Shown piece by piece: positions 15,578 to 23,523 of a DNA stretch of 64,000 nt. This stretch comes from JAJDXW01 sp965202895 (GTDB taxonomy: Bacteria; Pseudomonadota; Gammaproteobacteria; HK1). Both the position numbers and the translations under genes were made by a program. Location of the stretch: contig OZ241901.1 of assembly GCA_965202895.1 (NCBI GenBank), positions 4,402,001 to 4,466,000 of the forward strand, written 5' to 3'. Numbering within the stretch: position 1 is the first letter of the stretch; each line of letters starts with the position of its first letter. The notes under the pieces were generated by a model. That model ran no database searches, was not told where the DNA came from, and worked only from the letters and a program-made list of their open reading frames with translations.

Positions 15578-17257
15578 ATGAGCGGACGTCGTCGGAACAA
15601 GGCGCGGGGACGGTCCCGTCCGTCACCGGCCGCGGCCCCGCGGGAAGGCAACGTCCCGCCGCCTGCCGCCCCTGCCCCGGTCTCGTCCCTGGGCGACCGC
15701 GTCTGGTTCGCCCCCGCGCTGACCGCGGCCTATGCCCTGCTGCTCGCCTTCACCCTGTTCCACCACGAGCTGTGGCGCGACGAGCTCCAGGCCTGGATGC
15801 TCGCGCGCGACAGCTCGGGGCCCCTGGACCTGTTCCGCAACGCGGAATACGAAGGGACCCCGATGCTGTGGCACCTGCTGCTGCTGCCGGTCACGCGGCT
15901 GACTTCCTCCCCGGCCGGAATGCAGGCCCTCCATTGGGCGATCGCCTCCACCGCCGTCTTCGTCGTCGCGAGGTACGCGCCGTTCGGCCCGCTGCAGAAG
16001 ACCCTGTTCGCCTTCGGCTACTTCCCGCTCTACGAGTACGGGGTGATGTCCCGCAGCTACGCGCTCGGCCTGCTGTTCGTGGTCGCGGCGTGCGCGCTTC
16101 TGCGCCGGCGTCACCGGAGGCCGCTGGGGCTGGCGCTGGTGCTGGCTCTCATGAGCCACACCAGCGCCTACGCCTGTATCGTCGCCATCGGCCTGCTCCT
16201 CGGCCTGGCCCTCGATTACCGGCTCAACCGCCGCGCCCTGGCGGAGGACGGCGCGGTGGACGTGCGGAAGCTCTACGCCGGCTTCGCCGTCGCCGCCACC
16301 GGGATCCTGCTCGCGGTGCTGCAAATGATGCCACCGGACGACGTCACCTTGTCCTCGCTGACTGCGACCTGGCGCCACTCGTGGTACCTGGAGTGGAACC
16401 CCGTCTGGCTGGCGCAGTGCCTGAAGACGATTCCGTCCGTCGTCTTCTTCCCCGTCGACCCGCGGTTCCTGCCGGTGGTGGAAGCGGCTCCGTCGCAGCC
16501 GAAGGCGGTCTACGGGGTGTGGACGGCGGTGGCGCTGGTGGCCGCCGTCGCCGCCTTCCACCGGCGGAGGCCCGTCGCGCTGCTCCTGTTTCTCTGCCTC
16601 GTGACGGGACTGCTGGTCTTCTTCTACGCGGTCTATTACGGCTCCCTCCGGCACCACGGCTTTCTCCTGGTCTCCCTTCTGGTGCTGGTCTGGGGCGGAA
16701 GGTATCTGTCCCGCCCTGCCGCCGGCCCCGGCCCCGAAGCCCGCCGCACGGTCCACGCGGGGCGCATCGGAAGCCTCCTGCTGACGGGCTTCCTGGCGAT
16801 GCACGCTTTCGGCGGGCTGAGGGCGGTGGTCATGGAGGTCGAACGTCCCTTCTCCCAGGCCGAGCGCACCGCCGGCTACATCCGGGCGAACGGCCTGGAG
16901 TCCTTGCCCATGATCGGCTTCCCGGACTGGTCCACCAGCGCCGTGGTCGGGCACCTGTCGCCGGAGAAGCGGATCCACTACGTCCAGGGAAACCGGGAGG
17001 GCTCCTTCGTGCGTTACGACGGGGCGCGGACCGGCGCCGGACCCGAGGGGGCCGTCGATGCCTCGACCCTGGAGTCCCAGACGCAGGCCCTGGCCGCCCG
17101 GAACCACGGCAAGGTCTTGATGATCCTCGCGGTCGAGCTGCGGATTCCACCCGATGAACGACGGTTCCGTCTGCTCGAATCCTTCACGGGAGCCATCGCC
17201 GGAGATGAGAACTTCCATCTGTATCTCTACGAAACCCCGAGCTTCAGGATTCGCTGA
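15578..17257 (+). CDS. Multi-spanning membrane glycosyltransferase-like protein (GT-C), family C copy 2
   Basis: The 559-residue protein is closely related to the 12365-14068 product along its full length: the same first helix, the loop FHHELWRDELQAWMLARDS (closer here to the classic DELQAW form), the same late segments QAERTAGYIRANGLESLP and DENFHLYLYET. Differences are scattered substitutions, consistent with a moderately recent duplication. I chose ATG at 15578 (MSGRRRNKARGR), the equivalent of the start of copy 1. Unlike copy 1 it has no coupled GT2 gene after it. A palindrome-rich spacer follows, then the converging flavoprotein gene. It is probably an inner-membrane enzyme using a polyprenyl-phosphate sugar; specificity is unknown. 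Confidence 0.73.
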   Translation: MSGRRRNKARGRSRPSPAAAPREGNVPPPAAPAPVSSLGDRVWFAPALTAAYALLLAFTLFHHELWRDELQAWMLARDSSGPLDLFRNAEYEGTPMLWHLLLLPVTRLTSSPAGMQALHWAIASTAVFVVARYAPFGPLQKTLFAFGYFPLYEYGVMSRSYALGLLFVVAACALLRRRHRRPLGLALVLALMSHTSAYACIVAIGLLLGLALDYRLNRRALAEDGAVDVRKLYAGFAVAATGILLAVLQMMPPDDVTLSSLTATWRHSWYLEWNPVWLAQCLKTIPSVVFFPVDPRFLPVVEAAPSQPKAVYGVWTAVALVAAVAAFHRRRPVALLLFLCLVTGLLVFFYAVYYGSLRHHGFLLVSLLVLVWGGRYLSRPAAGPGPEARRTVHAGRIGSLLLTGFLAMHAFGGLRAVVMEVERPFSQAERTAGYIRANGLESLPMIGFPDWSTSAVVGHLSPEKRIHYVQGNREGSFVRYDGARTGAGPEGAVDASTLESQTQALAARNHGKVLMILAVELRIPPDERRFRLLESFTGAIAGDENFHLYLYETPSFRIR

Positions 17258-17258
17258 C

Positions 17259-17376
17259 CGAAATGGATTCCCGCTTCCGCGGGAATGACGGCCAACTGAA
17301 AGGCAACGTGTCTCGCTGAAACGACGCCATTCCCGCGAAGCTCGTGCCCGCGAAAGCGGGTAGCGGGAATCCATCG
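17259..17376. repeat. REP-like palindrome cluster between convergent genes
   Basis: ATTCCCGC-TTCC-GCGGGAAT lies at 17267-17286. A larger palindrome with ATTCCCGC at 17329-17336 and GCGGGAAT at 17363-17370 encloses a nested CCCGCGAAAGCGGG. The family is the same as at 9884-9981. Its position between two converging genes would suit transcript end protection or bidirectional termination. The rest of the 289 bp spacer (17377-17546) shows nothing recognisable. Confidence 0.7.
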
Positions 17377-17546
17377 CCCGATCCGGGCATTTCGAATCCC
17401 GAAACCCGGGTACGAAACGCCCCTGGGCGGGGATCGGGCACGCGAACGGCCCTCGTCCGTGACGCCTCGAGTGGAGCGGCGAAGAACGGGCTGCCCGGGG
17501 CCTTCGGTGCGCCGGGTCCGGGGACCAACGACGGGGCGGGAGGGGG

Positions 17547-19106
17547 TTACCCGCTTGCTCGCGCCCTCTCCGGGGCCAGCCTCCCGCCATGCGCCGCCGC
17601 GTCGCCTTCTTCGTGGTACTCCGCGTCCTGGCCGACCTTCCACACGTCGTACCTCCGCCCGCCGGCCATGACGTTCTCCGCCGCCAGCATCGCGGTCATC
17701 ATGGCGTGGTCCTGGTTGTCGTACCGGTGCAGGCCGTTGCGTCCGACCGGATGCAGGCCCGGGCACTCCGCCTCGACGTATCGGCGAATGATGTCCACCC
17801 GCTCGGCATAGCCTTGGTCGTAGATCGGATATGCCTTTTCCTGCCGTATGACGAATCCGTCCCGGATCTCGCCGCTCCGGGCCAGGCCGATCCGGACCAG
17901 CTCCCTTCCCGCCTTCTCGACGAGGGCCGCATCGCCGCTCGTCCACAGCCCGTCCCCCTCGAAACAGAAGTACTCCATCCCGAGACAGAGCCTGCCGTCG
18001 TCCGGAACCATCTCGGGCGACCAGGCCTTGAAGTTCTGGATGCGGCCGACCTGGACGGCCGGGTCGTGGATGTAGAGCCACTGGTCGTCGAATCCCTCCT
18101 GCCGGTCGTCCACGATGAGCCCCACGATGAGGAAGTCCCGGTAACGCAGCCCCCGCGCCGCCGCCCGGACCTCCCGGGGCGGGGGCGGGTCGATGCAGGC
18201 GACCAGGTCGCGGAGCGCGGCGGAAGACACCACCACGTCCGCACCGTAGCGCGTCCGCGCACCTTCCCGGTCGCGGGCGTCCGCCTCCCACCCGCCCTCC
18301 CGGCGGGCCAGCCGCACGACCTCCCGGTCCATGACGATCCGCCCGCCCTGCGCTTCGATCTTCCGCCCGGCGCTCTCCCACATCATGCCGGGGCCCTTTC
18401 GCGGGTAACGGAAGGTGTCGACGAGGGTCCTGACCGTCTCCCGCCCCGGCCCGTTCCCCGGAAGGAGGGCGTGCTTCAGCGCGGCCCACAGGGACAGCCC
18501 CCGGATCCGCTGCGCCGCCCAGTCCGCCGAGATCTCGTCACAGCGCATCCCCCACACCTTCTCGGTGTAGGTCTTGAAGAAGATGCCGAAGAGGCGCCGG
18601 CCGAAGCGGTTGACGACCCATTCCTCGAAGTTCGCAGGATGCCGGTGCGGCAGCGCGAGCGCCTTCAGGTACGACAGGACGCAGAGCGACGACTCCGCCG
18701 CCCCGAGCTTGCGCAGGGCGTCGCCCGCCTTCAGGGGGTAGTCGAAGAACCTGCCCCGGTAGCGGATCCGGGACTTGCGCGGCCGTTCGATGAACCCTTC
18801 GTCGAGGAGCTCCTCCCAGAGGCGGTTCACCTCCGGGGATTTCGAGAAGAAGCGGTGCCCGCCGACGTCGCAGAGACAGCCCTCGTACTCGACGGTGCGC
18901 GAGATTCCCCCCAGGCTTCCGGCGTCGCGTTCCAGCACCGTCACCGGATGGCCCGCACGCGAGAGCAGGTATGCCGCGGTCAGTCCGGCCGGCCCCCCGC
19001 CGATGCACAGCGTGCGTCTCCGCGCCCCGGCTCCTTCGTTCGCTCCCTGCTCCATCGGCGGAGGCGCCCGCTCCGTCGGCACGTCGCCCGCCTTCGCGCC
19101 GCGCAT
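17547..19106 (-). CDS. FAD-dependent oxidoreductase, UDP-galactopyranose mutase / amine-oxidase-like
   Basis: The 519-residue flavoprotein has the N-terminal dinucleotide site LCIGGGPAGLTAAYLLSRAG followed by the acidic strand TVLERDAGSLGGISRT. GGHRFFSKSPEVNRLWEEL is typical of the UDP-galactopyranose-mutase-like/protoporphyrinogen-oxidase-like group found in polysaccharide clusters, as are YTEKVWGM and the terminal segment RYDNQDHAMMTAMLAAEN. It probably rearranges or oxidises a nucleotide sugar or lipid-linked sugar in the cytoplasm, but the exact reaction is not predictable. I chose ATG at 19106, 11 bp after the stop of the upstream epimerase remnant, which suggests both once belonged to one operon. 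ATG at 19055 is an alternative start. Confidence 0.8.
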   Translation of the reverse strand: MRGAKAGDVPTERAPPPMEQGANEGAGARRRTLCIGGGPAGLTAAYLLSRAGHPVTVLERDAGSLGGISRTVEYEGCLCDVGGHRFFSKSPEVNRLWEELLDEGFIERPRKSRIRYRGRFFDYPLKAGDALRKLGAAESSLCVLSYLKALALPHRHPANFEEWVVNRFGRRLFGIFFKTYTEKVWGMRCDEISADWAAQRIRGLSLWAALKHALLPGNGPGRETVRTLVDTFRYPRKGPGMMWESAGRKIEAQGGRIVMDREVVRLARREGGWEADARDREGARTRYGADVVVSSAALRDLVACIDPPPPREVRAAARGLRYRDFLIVGLIVDDRQEGFDDQWLYIHDPAVQVGRIQNFKAWSPEMVPDDGRLCLGMEYFCFEGDGLWTSGDAALVEKAGRELVRIGLARSGEIRDGFVIRQEKAYPIYDQGYAERVDIIRRYVEAECPGLHPVGRNGLHRYDNQDHAMMTAMLAAENVMAGGRRYDVWKVGQDAEYHEEGDAAAHGGRLAPERARASG

Positions 19107-19117
19107 CCGATCCGGCT

Positions 19118-19500
19118 TCACGAGATCAGCTTCGGGAGCCGGACGATCCCCATCCTCGACGGCCGCCGATGCGCCGAGAGGCCTTCCCGGTCCAGGCTGT
19201 CGAGATGGCTGCAATAGAACTCGTAGGCCCGCCACAGCATCCGCTCGTTGCCCATCGTCGGCCGCCATCCCATGGCGTCCTCTATCTTCGAGGTATCGAA
19301 CATGAAGTCCTCGCCGATCATCCGGTACTGGTACGGGCCGAGCGGCGAGTGTCCCAGGGAATGGAACGCCCTCATGAAGAAGAGGGTCGGCGCCTTGGGG
19401 AGCCGCGCCACCCGGGCGCCGGTTCCGGCGCGGGCGATGACGTACTCACGGGCCGCCCGCAGGGACGGCACGTCGGCGGAGCCGAGCGTCGACCCGATCG
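19118..19500 (-). pseudogene. NAD-dependent epimerase/dehydratase, C-terminal remnant
   Basis: The frame encodes SLRAAREYVIARAGTGARV, GHSPLGPYQYRMIGEDFMFD, TSKIEDAMGWRPTMGNERML and a tail ending LPKLIS. These are the substrate-binding C-terminal parts of extended short-chain dehydrogenases such as UDP-sugar 4-epimerases. The Rossmann half (about 200 residues with GxxGxxG and YxxxK) is missing. The upstream sequence turns into low-complexity residues and then meets the end of the family-A gene at 19583. It is a 5'-truncated pseudogene, probably cut when the glycosyltransferase unit moved in. It still sits just upstream of the flavoprotein gene. Confidence 0.7.
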
Positions 19501-19582
19501 GCCTCGAAGCGGTCGGTGAGCCGGGGCGGCTCGACCCCGTGCGCCGCGAGACACCCGGCCACTGCTCCGGCGTCGCCCGCCG

Positions 19583-21184
19583 TCAGTCCGGTGGAGACAG
19601 GTGGAGGATCGGCCTCGGGTTGCCGACGTACTGCCGCATCACGTCGTGCTTCCCCGCTCTCTGCGACTCGAAGTTGGCCGCGTGCCAGCCGATCTGCGAG
19701 TGCGTCCACCGCCACCGAAGGCCGGCTTCGGGGCCGGCCTCGGGACCGCCCTGCGCCTCCCGTTGCTCCAGCCACCCCAGTACGTTCCAGGACCAGGCGC
19801 CGACGAACTGCACCGCCACCGACCACAGCAGCGCCGCACCGAACAGCGCCGCACCGAACAGTGCCGCCGGGCGGCGGCCGGCGACCACCCGCTCGATCAC
19901 CGGGATCATCGACAGGGCCAGGAACGGGGCCGTATCGACGATGGACCGGTAGCCCCAGGCCGCGCCGCCCCCCCAGTCGTACCACTTCGCGGCCACCACG
20001 ATCAGCAGCAGGGCGGCGGCCTGCAGCGGGACCAGGGGGCGGTAGCGCGCCTCCCGCCACGCGAGCGCCATGCCGGCGACCCCGAACAGCAGCACCGGCG
20101 AATGGAACGCCAAGCCCCGTTGCGGGCTCAGGAACAGCCTCGGCAGGTTCTCCCACAGCCGCCCCGACCAGACGTCCTCGGACCCCGTGTCCAGGAGCGC
20201 GATGGCCCTCGACGCCATCGTCTGCCCGAACTCGAAGGGGCTGCCGAACCACCAGGCGTTGTACGCGAGGAGGACCGCCGCGAAAGGCAGGCCCCCGGCG
20301 ACGTAAGCGGGCAGCCGGCGCCGATCCGCCCACACGAGCCAGACCCCCACGCAGACCACCACCAGAGCGCTCGGCGGGCGGCACAGCACCGCCATGCCGA
20401 GCGCCGCACCGCAGTACGCGGCGAAGCGCCGCCGCTCGGGAGAGGCGAGAAGGAAGAATGCGCCGAGGGCCAGGAAGAAGGAGTTGGCCGGATGCTGCCA
20501 CAGCGCCTGGCTGCTCACCGGCCACGCGCAGCTTCCCAGCCCGAACGACGCCGCGGCCAGGAGCGCCGGCAGCGGGCCCACGAAGCGCCGCGCGGCGAAG
20601 AAGATCAGCACCGCGGCGGCGGCGGTCAGCAGGGAGGCGGTGAGCGCGCCCCCGTGCCACCACCACCAGCGGTCGGACTCGAGGTCGGTGAACAGATCGA
20701 GCACCGCGTAGACCGGGAGCCCCACGAGCACCGCACCGATGCCGAAGGTGTTGACGTACTCTCCGGGATGCGTGGTTTCGACCACCCAGTAGCGGCCGGA
20801 CGGCTTCAGCCGCCCGCGCTCGTACAGCCCGACGCTCTCCCGGTTCCATTCGGCGACCCGTCTCCACGTGTCGAGCGTGACGCCGTGCGGCTCCCCTCCG
20901 GGATCTTCCAGCCTCCATTGGAAGGCGTCCGGCGCATCCGGTGGGGTGAGCGAGAAGGAGTGGCGCTTCAGCAGGTTCACGCTGAAGAGCATGTTGGCTT
21001 CCTGGTCTCCGCCGTAGAGGAAATCGCCGTTGCCCACGTAAGCCCCGAAGCAGGCCAGGAACAGGAGAACGGGCAGGAGCCGGCCTCGGCGAGGCTGCTC
21101 CAAGGGGAGGGCCGCGGCCCTGGCTCCGGCTCGACGGCCGCGCGTCCGGTACGCCCGTGTTCTGCTTCGGGCTCCCTTCGCCAT
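19583..21184 (-). CDS. Multi-spanning membrane glycosyltransferase (GT-C/PMT-like), family A copy 2
   Basis: This 533-residue paralogue of the 2778-4391 product shows very high similarity from LLFLACFGAYVGNGDF through the Trp-rich loop before HGGALTASLL and AYNAWWFGSPFEFGQT. It differs mainly in two places: a longer loop after EDPGGEPHG (an added TWRRVAEWNRESVG segment) and a variable C-terminal region rich in GPEAG repeats. I chose ATG at 21184 (MAKGARSRTRAYRTRGRR); the decayed copy at 14846-15367 preserves the same start. It is probably an inner-membrane enzyme using polyprenyl-linked sugars; the donor is unknown. Its 3' end abuts the truncated epimerase, marking a duplication or insertion boundary. 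Confidence 0.73.
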   Translation of the reverse strand: MAKGARSRTRAYRTRGRRAGARAAALPLEQPRRGRLLPVLLFLACFGAYVGNGDFLYGGDQEANMLFSVNLLKRHSFSLTPPDAPDAFQWRLEDPGGEPHGVTLDTWRRVAEWNRESVGLYERGRLKPSGRYWVVETTHPGEYVNTFGIGAVLVGLPVYAVLDLFTDLESDRWWWWHGGALTASLLTAAAAVLIFFAARRFVGPLPALLAAASFGLGSCAWPVSSQALWQHPANSFFLALGAFFLLASPERRRFAAYCGAALGMAVLCRPPSALVVVCVGVWLVWADRRRLPAYVAGGLPFAAVLLAYNAWWFGSPFEFGQTMASRAIALLDTGSEDVWSGRLWENLPRLFLSPQRGLAFHSPVLLFGVAGMALAWREARYRPLVPLQAAALLLIVVAAKWYDWGGGAAWGYRSIVDTAPFLALSMIPVIERVVAGRRPAALFGAALFGAALLWSVAVQFVGAWSWNVLGWLEQREAQGGPEAGPEAGLRWRWTHSQIGWHAANFESQRAGKHDVMRQYVGNPRPILHLSPPD

Positions 21185-21657
21185 CGATCCTCCGCGTTCC
21201 TCCCACGGCACCCGAAACATGGTCCATCTTCACGATCACGAGTCGCGATTCGGTGGAATTCTATCCCGAATTTCACCGTCTTCCCACGTAACCTCTTGAA
21301 CCTGGCCACAGAATACCTGCCGGCAACCCCTCCCCCAGACTTCCTCGAACCTCATCCGTCGAGCACTTGGCAATCGGGTCATGGGGCGCCTCCCCGGCGC
21401 CCATCCGACCGGACGGACAGACCACGTGCTGCTGCGCCGGACGGACCATTTGCTCCCGACACTCCCGACACCGGTCCGACAGCCGGTCGGTCGGTCAGCC
21501 GATCGGTCGGTCTTGAACCCGGACCGAAGAAGGTCTACGGTGAAGGCCGTGCTCCGGGGAAGGCGTTGGAGACGCATGCTCCCCGGCGGCTGGGGCATGG
21601 CCCTGCTGCGATCGAGGCGGCGGGTGCACCGGACCACCACACCGCGAGGCTCCTCGC
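21185..21657. other. Intergenic region between divergent genes, no gene found
   Basis: About 470 bp between the divergent family-A glycosyltransferase and the coiled-coil gene. It is less GC-rich than its surroundings around 21230-21320, where promoters for both directions could lie, and holds a short run of GGTCGGTC-type repeats near 21482-21515. No ORF with recognisable content, terminator or RNA gene was found. Confidence 0.5.
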
Positions 21658-22158
21658 ATGCCCAGGATCAGCCAGGAAACGATTACCCTGATCGGCGTCG
21701 GTATCGCCCTCGGCGCCCTCATCCTCACCACCACCGGCGGGCTGCGCGAGGAGATCCAGGCCATTCGAGTCGAGGCACGCATCGATCGGGAAGCGTTCGA
21801 AAGTCGCATGGCCACCGACCGGGAAGCGTTCGAAAGTCGCATGGCCACCGACCGGGAAGCGTCCGAGAGGCGACTGGAAGCGTTCGAGAAGCGCATGGTC
21901 GCCGACCGGGAGGCGTCCGAGAGGCAACGGGCCGATTTCGAGAAGCGCCTGGCCGCCGACCGGGAGGCGTCCGAGAGGCAACGGGCCGATTTCGAGAAGC
22001 GTTTGGCCGCCGACCGGGAAGCGTCCGAGAGGCAACGGGCCGATTTCGAGAAGCAGATCATCAGGCTGACCGAGCAGCAGGGAACCCTCGTCGGCCTCGT
22101 CGAGAGCCTGCGCCATCGGCAACCGGCCACGGCCGGATCGAACGGCCCGCCCGGCTGA
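21658..22158 (+). CDS. Small membrane-anchored coiled-coil protein with tandem 18-residue repeats
   Basis: The 166-residue protein begins with an N-terminal membrane anchor (TITLIGVGIALGALILTTTGG). A long, charged, almost uninterrupted helix follows. Two TDREAFESRMA-type units and three units of ADREASERQRADFEKRLA (18 residues each) give alternating acidic and basic clusters. The last ~45 residues contain QQGTLVGLVESLRHRQ. Residues 1-40 resemble small bacterial helical membrane proteins of unknown role. The helix could act as a spacer or a partner-binding stalk facing the cytoplasm or periplasm. The start ATG at 21658 gives the anchor directly at the N-terminus. It converges with the HlyD gene 58 bp away. 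No function can be assigned. Confidence 0.7.
   Translation: MPRISQETITLIGVGIALGALILTTTGGLREEIQAIRVEARIDREAFESRMATDREAFESRMATDREASERRLEAFEKRMVADREASERQRADFEKRLAADREASERQRADFEKRLAADREASERQRADFEKQIIRLTEQQGTLVGLVESLRHRQPATAGSNGPPG
21901..22056 (+). repeat. Three tandem 54 bp coding repeats
   Basis: Units begin at 21901, 21955 and 22009 (the last is incomplete) and are nearly identical at DNA level. Each encodes 18 residues starting ADREASERQ, which is five helical turns. A shorter 33 bp repeat encoding TDREAFESRMA precedes them. Near-perfect DNA identity suggests recent expansion, so copy number may vary between strains. Confidence 0.85.
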
Positions 22159-22215
22159 CGCGGCCCGCTTCGCGGGAAACGGCGGGGGTTCCGGCGGGTT
22201 CCGTCCCCCCGTGTC

Positions 22216-23523
22216 TCAGCGCTCCCGGAGGGCGTTGCCCCCGTAGGCGACGAGGGGTGCGATCACGTACTCGAGCAGCCGCCGCCGGCCGGTGCGGACG
22301 TCCACCGCGGCGTGCATGCCGGGGCGGAGCGGGACGACGGTTCCGTCGATCTCGAGGGAGGGACGGGGGATCGCGATGCGCGCGAGGTAGCCGGCCGTGA
22401 ACTCCGCCGCCTCATCCGTCGGCGGCTCGGGGCCGGACCCGCCCATCGCGTCGAGCGAGACGCCCTCCACCACCCCTTCGGTGGTCCCGTAGCGGGTGAA
22501 GGGAAAGGCGTCGATCTTGACGATCGCTCTCTGGCCGGCCTTGACGAACCCCACGTCCCGGTTGCGGACGTACACCCGTATCTCGAGTCCGCCGCCGGCC
22601 GGCACGACCGACATCAGCCGGTCGCCGCGCTGAACGAAGCTGCCCTCGGCGAGCTCTCCCACGCCCTGCACGACCCCGTCCACCGGCGCCGCGATCCGGT
22701 GCCGGACCCGACGCCGCTCCGCCTGGACGAGGTCTTCGCGAAGCTGGACGACCCGGAGGTCCACGTCCACGAGGTCGCGCTGCCTCGCCGTCTCGTACTC
22801 GAGGCGAAGGAGCCGCCCGGACGCTTCCAGGCGAGCGATCTCTTCCTCTTCCCGCCGTGCGTCGATCGCGAGCGACTCCCCCCGTCCCTCCATCTCGATC
22901 CGCCGGGAGAGCTCGTGCAGGTAGTCGTGGCGCGAAGCGTGCGAGCGGGCGGAGAGCGCGGCGAGCCCGTCCACCCGCTCACGGACGACCGGTAGCTGCC
23001 GTTCGACCAGACGGCGTTCGGCCGCGACGGCGGCCAGCCGGAGCCGCCTCGCCTCGACCTCCCGGTCCGCCTGCGCGACGGCGGCCGCGAGCCGTCGGCG
23101 TTCGAGGTCGACGAGGCGAAGGTGGGCCGGCCAGCCCTCCCCCTCCATGCCCGGGGACGAACCCACCCCCCGGCCTGCCGCGGCCGGCGCCCCGTCCCCG
23201 GACCCGACGCCGGCGCCGGCAGCGGCGAGCAGGCGAAGCCGGCGCGCGGTGCGGCGGGCCTCGCCGAGCTCGGCCTCGATCCGCCGGATCTCGGACGCCA
23301 CGATCGTGTCGTCGAGCTCGACGAGCGGAACGCCCCGGCGGACCCGCGCTCCCTCGTCCACGTGGAGCGCCGCGATCGTCCCGGTTTCGAGCGCCCGCAC
23401 CTCCCGGGTGCGCTGCCGGGCGACGACCTCGCCCCGGGTCGGGGCGACGATGTCGATCTTCGCGGCCCAGGAGACCGCCACCGCGGTGACGAGCAGCAGG
23501 GCGAGGGTGAGGACTATGCGCAT
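22216..23523 (-). CDS. HlyD-family membrane fusion protein of a type I secretion system
   Basis: The 435-residue periplasmic adaptor links an inner-membrane ABC exporter to an outer-membrane channel. The start MRIVLTLALLLVTAVAVSWA is the single membrane anchor. The lipoyl-like half-motif VRALETGTIAALHVDEGARV precedes a long Arg/Glu/Leu-rich hairpin (roughly residues 120-270). The second half, RHRIAAPVDGVVQGVGELAE, then leads to the beta-barrel region with YVRNRDVGFVKAGQRAIVKI and a terminal RRLLEYVIAPL, which is typical of the HlyD type. The ATG at 23523 lies inside the end of the ABC gene (10 bp overlap), so the two are coupled. No TolC-like gene is in the window; a chromosomal TolC would be needed. 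Confidence 0.92.
   Translation of the reverse strand: MRIVLTLALLLVTAVAVSWAAKIDIVAPTRGEVVARQRTREVRALETGTIAALHVDEGARVRRGVPLVELDDTIVASEIRRIEAELGEARRTARRLRLLAAAGAGVGSGDGAPAAAGRGVGSSPGMEGEGWPAHLRLVDLERRRLAAAVAQADREVEARRLRLAAVAAERRLVERQLPVVRERVDGLAALSARSHASRHDYLHELSRRIEMEGRGESLAIDARREEEEIARLEASGRLLRLEYETARQRDLVDVDLRVVQLREDLVQAERRRVRHRIAAPVDGVVQGVGELAEGSFVQRGDRLMSVVPAGGGLEIRVYVRNRDVGFVKAGQRAIVKIDAFPFTRYGTTEGVVEGVSLDAMGGSGPEPPTDEAAEFTAGYLARIAIPRPSLEIDGTVVPLRPGMHAAVDVRTGRRRLLEYVIAPLVAYGGNALRER

Noticed and set aside
21781..22056. Possible CRISPR-like or satellite array
   Set aside because: Units are contiguous, in frame and code a helical repeat; there are no spacers.
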